A stretch of 28,646 bases of DNA from positions 1 through 28,646 of the IMG/VR virus record IMGVR_UViG_3300025674_000275. One strand, given 5' to 3'. The DNA is from a virus. Positions 1 through 6,362 of the stretch are shown here, piece by piece. Under the pieces are notes generated by a model. It was not told the origin of the DNA and made no database searches. It was given only the letters and a program-made list of their open reading frames with translations. The position numbers were made by a program, and so were the translations under genes. Position 1 is the stretch's first letter. Every line of letters begins with the position of its first letter.

Positions 1-68
1 TTTCTATTCTTTTGAGAGTAGAAAGAAGATAAAGGTTTATATTCAGAACATTTAGAGCACTGCCTCAT
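1..68 (-). CDS. Zinc-ribbon/HNH endonuclease-like protein, N-terminal fragment cut by window edge
   Basis: Only the first 22 codons are inside the window; the gene continues beyond base 1. The visible start reads MRQCSKCSEYKPLSSFYSQK, with a C-x2-C knuckle at residues 4-7 followed by a K-x-L-S-x-F-Y pattern. This pattern is common at the N-terminus of small phage HNH and endonuclease VII-like proteins, and it resembles the start of the endonuclease at 28077-28445 (MKVCSKCNQE). A late promoter lies at 95-102, about 27 nt upstream of the ATG at 68. No clear Shine-Dalgarno is visible. The nuclease assignment is inference from the zinc knuckle alone; any zinc-ribbon protein could start this way. 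Confidence 0.55.
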   Translation of the reverse strand, partial: MRQCSKCSEYKPLSSFYSQKNR

Positions 69-74
69 TATCTG

Positions 75-86
75 ATGGGATGAACG
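75..86. repeat. 12-bp direct repeat, copy 1 (second copy 287-298)
   Basis: ATGGGATGAACG occurs exactly at 75-86 and 287-298, bracketing the 53-aa gene. The core GATGAACG also occurs at 923-930. Confidence 0.6.
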
Positions 87-87
87 T

Positions 88-109
88 ACACTTTTATTTA
101 TAAAAGTGT
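88..109 (-). promoter_or_regulatory. T4-type late promoter inside a perfect inverted repeat
   Basis: The minus strand carries TATAAATA at 102-95, the late promoter box of T4-like phages. It sits in an exact 10-bp inverted repeat (88-97 with 100-109, two-base centre). It would drive the edge gene at 1-68. The dyad could also act as a weak transcription end for the 53-aa gene that stops at 127. Confidence 0.6.
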
Positions 110-126
110 TTCCTTCAGTCGTTCCT

Positions 127-288
127 TTAGTCGTTTGCGTCCCAATAACATTCAGGATTTGACTCCTTCATTGTCTCAACCAACTCAACCCTAAAGGCAT
201 TACTAATGTTCTCATTTTTCTGCATACGCAGGATGATAGCATCAGTTTGCTGACAGGTGAGGGTTGTGTAGAATAATAGTTCTAACAT
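127..288 (-). CDS. Conserved small cyanophage protein, 53 aa
   Basis: A complete 53-residue reading frame starting MLELLFYTTLTCQQTDAIIL and ending CYWDAND. From memory, very similar short proteins (L-LLYTTLTC-Q-D start, ELVETxKE middle, WDAND end) are widespread in T4-like cyanophages; their function is unknown. The predicted structure is mostly helical, with an N-terminal hydrophobic stretch that could be a short membrane segment. No Shine-Dalgarno is visible before the ATG. The bases just upstream (291-300) are one copy of a 10-bp repeat that recurs at 923-932 on the other side of the homing endonuclease, so the native leader of this gene may have been separated from its promoter by that insertion. 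Confidence 0.78.
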   Translation of the reverse strand: MLELLFYTTLTCQQTDAIILRMQKNENISNAFRVELVETMKESNPECYWDAND

Positions 289-290
289 GG

Positions 291-300
291 GATGAACGAT
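291..300. repeat. 10-bp direct repeat flanking the GIY-YIG gene (second copy 923-932)
   Basis: GATGAACGAT is present exactly at 291-300 and 923-932. The two copies bracket the homing endonuclease gene, and its stop codon overlaps the left copy. Confidence 0.55.
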
Positions 301-878
301 TAGAGTGATTTTTTCCAGCGACGAATAGAAGTATGAGATGTTTGATAAACTTCTGCAAGTTTTCTATCGGATACAGATAAAATAGATTTATCTTCACTTA
401 CATCTTTTAGAAAGTCATCATACATTTTACCTCTGTTATATGTTATGGATTTAGTATTAGTGTATTCTTGTGGATTACGACTTCTACCTTTCCACCAACC
501 AGAAGGAATGTCATTCTCATAAACTACTCGTTCATTTTTACCGTCAGTAACACGAACTTTACCAAAACAAGGATGTTTTTCTCCAGATCTCTCTCCTTTT
601 GGAGCAGAGTAAGAGAATAAAACAGATGTTTGCCTTGCTTTATTAGCAAAGTGAGGATTAGTATCAACTTGGTAAAACTTATGGAGTTTTACTTCTGCTT
701 CAACTGCTTCCTCTCTCGTAGTATGTTCGGTAAGAATGATTTTACAGGAAGGATTAAATGTTTTGTCTCCGTAGGAACCAAAATAATTATCCTCCTCCAC
801 TGAATTACACTCACATCCTCTACTACCAATGTAGCCTCTCCCAAAGGGTTCGTAAGAGTAGTAAGTGTAGTAAATCAT
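300..878 (-). CDS. GIY-YIG homing endonuclease, free-standing
   Basis: A 192-aa protein. Residues 3-20 form the GIY-YIG core: an aromatic YYTYY strand in place of GIY, then GYIGSR at 15-20. A Glu-rich helix follows at about 54-66 (REEAVEAEVKLH), where the catalytic glutamate of this fold is expected. Residues 98-107 (SGEKHPCFGK) match the NUMOD3-type DNA-binding motif of homing enzymes, and residues 163-191 (ILSVSDRKLAEVYQTSHTSI region) look like a helix-turn-helix. Such enzymes cut a specific site in related phages and spread their own gene. The ATG at 878 has GGAG seven bases upstream. The gene sits between a strong promoter (939-967) and the 53-aa gene and is flanked by 10-bp repeats, consistent with insertion into a leader region. 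I see no intron. Confidence 0.88.
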   Translation of the reverse strand: MIYYTYYSYEPFGRGYIGSRGCECNSVEEDNYFGSYGDKTFNPSCKIILTEHTTREEAVEAEVKLHKFYQVDTNPHFANKARQTSVLFSYSAPKGERSGEKHPCFGKVRVTDGKNERVVYENDIPSGWWKGRSRNPQEYTNTKSITYNRGKMYDDFLKDVSEDKSILSVSDRKLAEVYQTSHTSIRRWKKSL

Positions 879-933
879 TCCAATTCTCCGTTCCGCGACT
901 TACTTGCGTCAGAGTTTCCTCTGATGAACGATA

Positions 934-967
934 GGTCTATTATAGACCCTATACCTTATTTAGTCAA
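934..967 (-). promoter_or_regulatory. Sigma70-type promoter with palindromic -10 region
   Basis: On the minus strand TTGACT (967-962) and TATAAT (944-939) are separated by exactly 17 bases. The -10 box lies in the centre of a perfect odd dyad, GGTCTATAATAGACC (934-948), a plausible operator. The -35 box overlaps the last codons of the gene at 960-1526. Confidence 0.65.
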
Positions 968-1526
968 CCCCACACTCAAATTTGTCAAAAATGACGGATG
1001 TTGTCATTTTATTCAATGCTTCATCACCATAATTATCAAGCATATATTCACACATTTCAGAAAAAATTTTTTCGGATTTTTGCTTATTAAACAAAATATT
1101 AACTTCAGATTTAATAGAACTCATAAAAAATTTAAGTTCTTCTCTATTCGTATATTTGCCGGAAAGTAAATCATACCTTTTAAAAAGACGAAAGTATTTT
1201 TCTCTTTCAATCTCAGTCATAAATCTTTTTACAATAATCATTTTTTTTACAATTTTTCTGAGTTGTACATAATCATCATGATACTCAGGCAAATCTAAAG
1301 ATTCAAAGTAATCTTTTTTAACTTTAAGTGTCAAATACAATAACCAAATTTCTTCATCCACAAGAGAAAATTCATCATCTGATAATGCAGAAATACTTTC
1401 GGAATTTAAAGGTAAAATATCATTAATACAAGACAAAAAAAGTTTAAATTTACAATCTACTAAAGACGAAATTCTTTTTGGTCTCTGAAGATCAGATGGA
1501 GTGAGAGGAATCATTTCAAGTGTCAT
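960..1526 (-). CDS. Hypothetical protein, 188 aa
   Basis: I do not recognise the family. The frame is open from a GTG at 1559, but that region contains a TATAAT promoter box (1556-1551), so translation more likely starts at the ATG at 1526 (MTLEMIPLTPSD) or the ATG at 1514; neither has a clear Shine-Dalgarno. The product is rich in Lys, Phe, Glu and Asp, with charged helical segments (e.g. EIEREKYFRLFKRY around residues 100-113) and no signal peptide or clear membrane span. Codon use is very AT-rich. It is preceded by the terminator/promoter module at 1551-1586, suggesting an early gene expressed on its own. Confidence 0.65.
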   Translation of the reverse strand: MTLEMIPLTPSDLQRPKRISSLVDCKFKLFLSCINDILPLNSESISALSDDEFSLVDEEIWLLYLTLKVKKDYFESLDLPEYHDDYVQLRKIVKKMIIVKRFMTEIEREKYFRLFKRYDLLSGKYTNREELKFFMSSIKSEVNILFNKQKSEKIFSEMCEYMLDNYGDEALNKMTTSVIFDKFECGVD

Positions 1527-1550
1527 GTCATTGTGATTGACTACCCCCGT

Positions 1551-1578
1551 ATTATACACGAAAAACCACCCCTATGAA
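1551..1578 (-). promoter_or_regulatory. Early promoter fused to terminator (module 1)
   Basis: TATAAT at 1556-1551, with TTCATA at 1578-1573 as a weak -35, spacing 16. The -35 lies in the loop of the terminator hairpin at 1565-1586. Confidence 0.6.
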
Positions 1579-1586
1579 GAGGTGGT
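1561..1586 (-). terminator. Rho-independent terminator after the 119-aa gene
   Basis: Minus strand ACCACC/GGTGGT 6-bp stem (1586-1581 with 1570-1565), 10-base loop, followed by a run of T (1565-1561). It ends transcription of the gene at 1655-2014. Confidence 0.75.
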
Positions 1587-1654
1587 GTGACAATTTTATA
1601 ATCGACCCTACAGACCAAAAAATTGCTGGAGATTTTTTCTCGACTTTTTTGGAA

Positions 1655-2014
1655 TTATTTCCGCTTTTTGGTTGGGGGTGGTGGTTCCAGTCCCCATAGT
1701 TTTGGATTGGTTCTTCCCATACCAAAACCAATGCCCTTTAGATTGTCACGAAACTTATCCCAGTACATATTAAAGATCCGAACTTCTTTTTGACTGCGAG
1801 TCAAATCATATCTCGTTTCTCCATCAACCACATAGGTGATTATCATGGCATCATAAGGATAATCTTTAGTAGATACTTGTTCCCAAGTCCCATTCTCTAT
1901 CAGTATATCACAACCGTATACGGATTTAGAGTTTTCTTTTTCTGATGATGTCCATGAGGTCATAGACTGTTCCTCTTCTGTTTTAGTGGGAGCATCTCCC
2001 AATTGATTTGCCAT
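1655..2014 (-). CDS. Conserved phage hypothetical protein, 119 aa
   Basis: I take the ATG at 2014 (MANQLGDAPTKTEEEQ), two bases after the stop of the upstream gene; an in-frame ATG at 2035 exists but lies inside that gene. The protein is soluble, with an acidic N-terminus, a beta-rich middle (YDAMIITYVVDGETRYDLTR at about 59-78) and a proline/lysine tail (PPPPTKKRK). No enzyme motif is seen. The layout, two bases behind the 2017-2598 gene and followed by a strong terminator, indicates a two-gene late operon driven by the promoter at 2693-2700. Confidence 0.72.
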   Translation of the reverse strand: MANQLGDAPTKTEEEQSMTSWTSSEKENSKSVYGCDILIENGTWEQVSTKDYPYDAMIITYVVDGETRYDLTRSQKEVRIFNMYWDKFRDNLKGIGFGMGRTNPKLWGLEPPPPTKKRK

Positions 2015-2016
2015 AA

Positions 2017-2598
2017 TTATGAACGATTTCCCCAAGTAATGTCTGGATATGCTTCACTTACAATTTCTTTTGTGATCTTATATCTATCGGAAAGTTTTTT
2101 ATCCTTACAAAGACAAACAATCTCTGCTTCTAATGGGTGAAGTCCCTCAAGAATATTAATGAACATCGTTTCACGACGAACACCACTCATAGAATCATTA
2201 CCACCCTTAAGAAAGTGATAGAAGTTTTTAAACTCTCTACGAATTGTGGTGTGTCCGTTCTTATCACTCGAACCCATTGAGAATGAATCCATTTCATGCA
2301 TTCTACGAACTTCTTCTGTGATTTTAGTGCTCAGAGTTCCATTTGATGATGCCTGATCCTCAAATCCAGAATAAGGAACCTCACCTTCAGGAAGCATAGA
2401 AATTATACTTTCATCAAAGTTCCAAATTAATGTTGCCTTCAAAGAAACGTGTTCATACTTCTTCAGAACTTCAATCTTCTTTGCCTTGCTTCTCTGTTTG
2501 GATACGAGATCTAAAACTTCAAAGACAAATGGATTTTTTGGAAGTTCTAATGATACTGCCTTAGTCGTTGTCGTTTTCTTCTTCGTTGCTGTCGTCAT
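2017..2598 (-). CDS. DUF6433-like conserved T4-family protein, 193 aa
   Basis: The diagnostic stretch is near residues 130-165: FYHFLKGGNDSMSGVRRETM followed by an LEGLHPLEAE block. From memory this matches a conserved family in T4-like phages, annotated DUF6433, with the pattern FxKGGN...VRRExLFxxLLEGLHPxEAE; its function is unestablished. The N-terminus is a Thr/Lys-rich tail (ATKKKTTTTK) followed by a helical domain containing LLKKYEHVSLKATLIWNFD-like features. I choose the ATG at 2598; the frame extends three codons to a TTG. No clear Shine-Dalgarno is visible. A late promoter lies about 95 nt upstream. Confidence 0.75.
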   Translation of the reverse strand: MTTATKKKTTTTKAVSLELPKNPFVFEVLDLVSKQRSKAKKIEVLKKYEHVSLKATLIWNFDESIISMLPEGEVPYSGFEDQASSNGTLSTKITEEVRRMHEMDSFSMGSSDKNGHTTIRREFKNFYHFLKGGNDSMSGVRRETMFINILEGLHPLEAEIVCLCKDKKLSDRYKITKEIVSEAYPDITWGNRS

Positions 2599-2692
2599 AA
2601 TATTCAAAATCTAAAATGATTATACCCTATTTAGTTTTTAGAGTCAATAATCGTAAGTGTAATACATTCTACTCTGTTGTGATCCGCAATAA

Positions 2693-2700
2693 TATTTATA
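2693..2700 (-). promoter_or_regulatory. T4-type late promoter
   Basis: TATAAATA on the minus strand, immediately after the terminator at 2705-2723 and upstream of the 193-aa and 119-aa genes. Confidence 0.7.
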
Positions 2701-2704
2701 CAAG

Positions 2705-2723
2705 AAAAGGTGCCGAAGCACCT
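2705..2723 (-). terminator. Rho-independent terminator with TTCG loop
   Basis: Minus strand AGGTGC-TTCG-GCACCT hairpin (2723-2708) followed by TTTTC. The UUCG-type tetraloop makes this a strong terminator for the membrane protein gene at 2763-2996. Confidence 0.85.
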
Positions 2724-2762
2724 CCTCTACCTGATAGTTGCGAATCACACAGGTATTGTTAT

Positions 2763-2996
2763 TTAGTCCTCCTCTTCATCATCACACTCTTTATCGTCAA
2801 AATAATCGGGATTAAAAGATACTGCTAAAACTTCATCTGGAATAACATTACCATCTTGATCGTAGAATTCTGGATGCAACTTGGGAATTTCCCGATAGTT
2901 CATCATGTATTCTCTGGCAGTCCAACCAATCATCAGACCCATCATGAGAAATAAAATGGTTAGAAATGAACCAAATACTAAACTAGTTGCTAACAT
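2763..2996 (-). CDS. Small single-pass membrane protein, 77 aa
   Basis: Residues 4-26 (TSLVFGSFLTILFLMMGLMI region) form one clear transmembrane helix, followed by a Trp/Arg interface (GWTARE) and a soluble tail with a strongly acidic end (DDKECDDEEED). From memory, proteins with this LVFxSFLTILFL start and an LHPExxDxxGxxIxDEVLAV middle are conserved in T4-like cyanophages, function unknown. GGAG lies 8 bases before the ATG. It is followed by the terminator at 2705-2723. Confidence 0.8.
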   Translation of the reverse strand: MLATSLVFGSFLTILFLMMGLMIGWTAREYMMNYREIPKLHPEFYDQDGNVIPDEVLAVSFNPDYFDDKECDDEEED

Positions 2997-3216
2997 TTTT
3001 CTTACTCCGGGATGTCTTTATAGAAAATTCAAAATGAATATTTACTTTCCATATTAGAAAGCAAACCATCTTTTCAAACATAATGTGAAATGGTCCTGTT
3101 TGCTTTCTCTTACCTCCATTAAGCAAGAATTCAATACCACGATTTCTGTGGTCTTCTGATTTATTTATGTTAGGACTTGATGACTTGTTGTTCTCTGAGG
3201 AATTTGATTGTGTCAA
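2983..3216 (-). CDS. Possible small protein overlapping glutaredoxin end (doubtful)
   Basis: This open frame fills the otherwise empty 173 bases between glutaredoxin and the membrane protein gene. The part downstream of glutaredoxin reads like coding sequence (GPFHIMFEKMVCFL then WKVNIHFEFSIK, alternating hydrophobic and charged). The only start outside an ATG deep in the frame is a TTG at 3216 inside glutaredoxin; an internal ATG lies near 3082. Its 3' end overlaps the next gene by 14 nt. An 11-bp inverted repeat lies inside it. It may be a degraded gene or a structured leader. Confidence 0.35.
   Translation of the reverse strand: MTQSNSSENNKSSSPNINKSEDHRNRGIEFLLNGGKRKQTGPFHIMFEKMVCFLIWKVNIHFEFSIKTSRSKKNVSN
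3056..3108. repeat. 11-bp perfect inverted repeat
   Basis: AGAAAGCAAAC (3056-3066) pairs exactly with 3098-3108, with a 31-base loop. It lacks a T-run, so it is not a standard terminator. Confidence 0.5.
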
Positions 3217-3412
3217 TACATCCTCCTAATTTTTTATTGTCACATACTACCTGCGGAAAAGTAGAACCCCTACCAAATTTAGCATAGAATTCTTCTCGTG
3301 TAAAGTCCTCTCCAAGATTATAAGTATCAAATTCTGTTCCTGTGAGTTCTAATACTTGTTTAATCTTATAGCAATAGGGACAATTTTCTTTTGTATATAC
3401 TTTAAAATTCAT
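3170..3412 (-). CDS. Glutaredoxin, 80 aa
   Basis: A thioredoxin-fold redox protein of normal phage glutaredoxin length. CPYC at residues 11-14 is the dithiol active site, TFPQV at 51-55 holds the cis-proline, and GGC at 63-65 is the glutathione-binding end. It would reduce disulfides using glutathione and, in T4-like phages, typically serves as electron donor for phage ribonucleotide reductase. The ATG at 3412 is three bases behind the stop of the carbamoyltransferase, so it is co-transcribed with the modification cassette, which is probably positional rather than functional. Confidence 0.92.
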   Translation of the reverse strand: MNFKVYTKENCPYCYKIKQVLELTGTEFDTYNLGEDFTREEFYAKFGRGSTFPQVVCDNKKLGGCIDTIKFLREQQVIKS

Positions 3413-3415
3413 AAA

Positions 3416-5098
3416 TTAATTTCTGATTAAAAAATAATTTCCAATTACAAGACAATCTATATCAATACTTTCAAAAGTTTTGATCGCATCCTTTGGATTC
3501 TCTACAATTGGTTGACCATTATCATTGAAAGAAGTATTTAAAAGAACCGGACAATCAGTTTCTTTATTATATTTTTGAAGAAGTGTTGCAACTTCTGGAT
3601 GCAACTTTTCATTTACAGTTTGAATTCTACATGAGAAATCTTTATGTGTGATCGCACCAAGTTTCTTTCTTTGATGTGGTTTTACTACCAGAGAGTATAG
3701 CATATATTCATTTGGATATACATCTATAAAGTATTCTTCTTGATATTCTTCAAGCATAATACCCGCAAATGGACGCCACTCTTCTCTATGTTTAATGCGA
3801 GTATTGATTGTCTTTTTATTTTCTTTTATTGATGGGTTCATCAGAATTGAACGAGAACCAAGTGCTCTAGGTCCAAACTCTGAACGATTTTGAAACCACC
3901 CAACAATTTTATTATCAGCAAGAAGTTTAGCAACCTTCTCACACAGTTCTTCAAAGTTATCAAACTTCTTATAGTTTTTCCCTTTAAGTGCTTCCTCAAT
4001 CTCTTCTTCACTATAAGTGCGTCCAAGAAGTGAAATATTGTGTGGGAGAGTTACTTTTTCTTTTGCCTTAAAAACACCATAACATGCAGCACCAAATGAT
4101 AATCCAGTATCATCAGGAAATGGTGGGATGTGCATATTCTTTACAATTTCATTCTTACGAATGACAGAGTTTGTGAGAATATTCAGAAACACGCCACCAG
4201 CAAGGCAAAGATTTTCATCAATATATCCTTGTTCTTTGAGTGTCTTCATATAAACAAGCATTCCCTGTTCAAAATTATGTTGAAGAGTTCTTGCTTTGTT
4301 TTCTGGACTCATGTTTCCATAAACATAATCCTGTCCAGGAAAAGAGTTGAATGTAACTGAAGGAATACCTTCAAAAGTTTGTCGATAATCTTTTTCAAAC
4401 TCTTTTACATTACCATATGCCGAAAGACCCATGACCTTGCCACAGAATGTCTCACGATACTTTGGATCAGTAATATTAATTTGTTTCTGAACCATCTCAA
4501 TATAAATTTGATATGCCCATATCCAATAATAGTTTCCGAAGTTATTCAGTTCAGGAATACCGGGATGATACCTAAAAATACCTTTTTCTTTATTAAAGTG
4601 TCCTATAGAATGATTCTCTGTAGAAAAAGCATTGCCAGTAGAATTGAATAAAATAGATCCAGCATTATCCATCGTAATAAATGTCCCTTCATTGTAATCT
4701 GAAGAGAACACTGATGAATATGCATGACACATATGATGTGATACTATCTCAACTTTTGCTTTTGGGAAATATCTTTTAAGTTTAGATTGAAGAGTTTGAT
4801 TAATATAATTCTTATAGAAGTTTATATTTGCCATCGATGGAACGACAACTACATCAATATCTTCTTTAGAAAGATTCCCTGTCGATAAACAATAGTCTAT
4901 CGATTTTCGTGGGAAGTTTCCATCATATTTAATACCAGTAAGTCTTTCTTCACTGATACTAGTTACATGATTTCCATTAGAAAATAAAGACACACTTGCA
5001 CCATGTGTCCAACTTTCATTCATTTGTTCCCTCAAACTAGGATTATTAGAAATTAAAACATTCCATCCAATCGCACCATAAAGTCCAATAACATTCAT
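3416..5098 (-). CDS. Carbamoyltransferase, NodU/CmcH family
   Basis: A 560-aa protein of usual length for the family. The N-terminal Kae1-like domain shows the EER motif (50-52) and the metal-binding cluster SHHMCHAYSSVFSSD (120-134), then MDNAG (143-147). GGVFLN lies near residue 302. The C-terminal domain has NRSEFGPRALGSRSIL near 405-420, the phosphate-binding signature of the family, and LLNTSFN near 519. The enzyme makes carbamoyl-adenylate from carbamoyl phosphate and ATP and transfers the carbamoyl group to a hydroxyl, usually of a sugar. Its ATG overlaps the stop of the glycosyltransferase by 4 nt (ATGA), implying translational coupling. With the neighbouring glycosyltransferase and sulfotransferase it probably decorates a glycan; the acceptor is unknown. 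Confidence 0.93.
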   Translation of the reverse strand: MNVIGLYGAIGWNVLISNNPSLREQMNESWTHGASVSLFSNGNHVTSISEERLTGIKYDGNFPRKSIDYCLSTGNLSKEDIDVVVVPSMANINFYKNYINQTLQSKLKRYFPKAKVEIVSHHMCHAYSSVFSSDYNEGTFITMDNAGSILFNSTGNAFSTENHSIGHFNKEKGIFRYHPGIPELNNFGNYYWIWAYQIYIEMVQKQINITDPKYRETFCGKVMGLSAYGNVKEFEKDYRQTFEGIPSVTFNSFPGQDYVYGNMSPENKARTLQHNFEQGMLVYMKTLKEQGYIDENLCLAGGVFLNILTNSVIRKNEIVKNMHIPPFPDDTGLSFGAACYGVFKAKEKVTLPHNISLLGRTYSEEEIEEALKGKNYKKFDNFEELCEKVAKLLADNKIVGWFQNRSEFGPRALGSRSILMNPSIKENKKTINTRIKHREEWRPFAGIMLEEYQEEYFIDVYPNEYMLYSLVVKPHQRKKLGAITHKDFSCRIQTVNEKLHPEVATLLQKYNKETDCPVLLNTSFNDNGQPIVENPKDAIKTFESIDIDCLVIGNYFLIRN

Positions 5099-5994
5099 TT
5101 ATCAACTGCTTCTATAATTTTATCAAAGTTAAAGATTTCTTCATCCTCATCCACATAAGGATACTCTGCTTCTACTCCAGTAAAATCAAAGTCAAACAAA
5201 TAACTATTTGGAAGTTTAAAGTTGGCAGGTTTCTCTGCTTGAATATTGGTATGTATATCCCATCCAAAGACCTTTGGACTAGTTCCATTCCATAATACCA
5301 CAGAAGGCAATTTCAATGCTGTTGCTGCGTGTTGTAGGCAACTATCAATAAGTATTCTCTTCTCACTATTCAGTAAGATACTTACAAGTTCCATATTACT
5401 CATTGGATCTTGAACCACTTCCACACCATTTAATGCTTCAGAAGAAGGTTTTTTGACTTGAAAAATATGATACTTATCAGAATAATGATCTACAAGTTTT
5501 TGTGCAAGTGCCACAGGCATATCTCTTGCCCATAGATATGGTCTCTGTTCATTATACATTCCACCATTAGTTTGAAGAACCATAATAGGTTTTTCGTTTG
5601 CACGACTTTCCCAAAATTCTTTTGCAATCTTTTTCTGTAAAGGATTAAATTTAATATCTGGCATTTCACCTCGATATTCTAATCCATACATCTTAGACCA
5701 AGTTTGAATCAGAGGCAGTTTTTTATGAATATGATCAGTAGTGAAATAAGGTTCATTATGGAAAATTATTGAATCCTCATTTTCAATATAACTTTGATAA
5801 AAATAACTTGTATTGCCAAGTTGATATACTCTATCTACAAATGGAAGATTTTGAAATATTTCAGACCAGACAGAAACAACAATAAGTTGTCTGCCTGGAT
5901 GATTGTTTTTAATACATTTAGCTACTGCTGTTGCTGCAATATGTTTACCAAATCCACCTTGGCAATGAAATATAGAATACTTAATTTTTGCCAT
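5095..5994 (-). CDS. Glycosyltransferase, GT9/heptosyltransferase-like
   Basis: A 299-aa protein with a two-Rossmann (GT-B) layout. The N-terminal half begins with a strand and glycine-rich loop (HCQGGFGKHIAATAVAKCIK, residues 9-28). The C-terminal half carries the donor-site pattern DSCLQHAATALKLPSVVLWN (about 217-236) followed by GTSP, very like the D-[ST]-x-x-x-H-x-A-x-A-L-x-x-P-x-V-x-L-x-G-x-T element of heptosyltransferases. The tail is acidic. It presumably transfers a sugar from a nucleotide donor; donor and acceptor cannot be read from sequence. It lies between a small DUF7936-like gene and the carbamoyltransferase it overlaps. Confidence 0.8.
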   Translation of the reverse strand: MAKIKYSIFHCQGGFGKHIAATAVAKCIKNNHPGRQLIVVSVWSEIFQNLPFVDRVYQLGNTSYFYQSYIENEDSIIFHNEPYFTTDHIHKKLPLIQTWSKMYGLEYRGEMPDIKFNPLQKKIAKEFWESRANEKPIMVLQTNGGMYNEQRPYLWARDMPVALAQKLVDHYSDKYHIFQVKKPSSEALNGVEVVQDPMSNMELVSILLNSEKRILIDSCLQHAATALKLPSVVLWNGTSPKVFGWDIHTNIQAEKPANFKLPNSYLFDFDFTGVEAEYPYVDEDEEIFNFDKIIEAVDK

Positions 5995-5998
5995 AAAA

Positions 5999-6337
5999 TT
6001 ACCAAGGAGTTTCTTTGTTTACTGTAACAGGTGCTGGGGGATTAAGAACAGAATTGATCCAAGAAGTGTGTTGTGCAGTGACTCTTTCTTCTGCAAGTTC
6101 ATCTGCAATCCAACCCAATACAATCTCTTCAGTCAAGTCTGCAAATGCAACAAATCCTTCAGAATCTGGAGTAACATCTTCAGAATTAACTTGATAAGTT
6201 TCAGAACCTTCAATTGTAGTTCTTTCTACATCAGAATCATCAGAGGATACCCATTTAACTTGAATATCACAAACTATATTGTTTCCATCATTTCTGACTT
6301 CAAGATTTTCAATTGTTCTTGTGTGTGTAATTGCCAT
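5999..6337 (-). CDS. DUF7936-like small cyanophage protein, 112 aa
   Basis: A beta-rich N-terminal half (AITHTRTIENLEV, then VCDIQVKWVSSDD) and a helical middle (FADLTEEIVLGWIADELAEE, about residues 65-84) ending in a short Pro-rich tail with PW at the C-terminus. From memory this arrangement, especially the YADLTEEQVIGW-like helix and the terminal PW, matches the DUF7936 family common in marine phages near tail fibre genes. Its function is not established; position next to the fibre suggests a virion or fibre-associated role. The ATG at 6337 has no strong Shine-Dalgarno. Confidence 0.75.
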   Translation of the reverse strand: MAITHTRTIENLEVRNDGNNIVCDIQVKWVSSDDSDVERTTIEGSETYQVNSEDVTPDSEGFVAFADLTEEIVLGWIADELAEERVTAQHTSWINSVLNPPAPVTVNKETPW

Positions 6338-6362
6338 TTTATTTTAGTTAAATCTCTATTAT

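Noticed and set aside
2019-2027. Another copy of the ATGAACGAT repeat seen near the GIY-YIG gene
   Set aside because: It lies in the coding end of the 193-aa gene (N-R-S) and is short enough to be chance.
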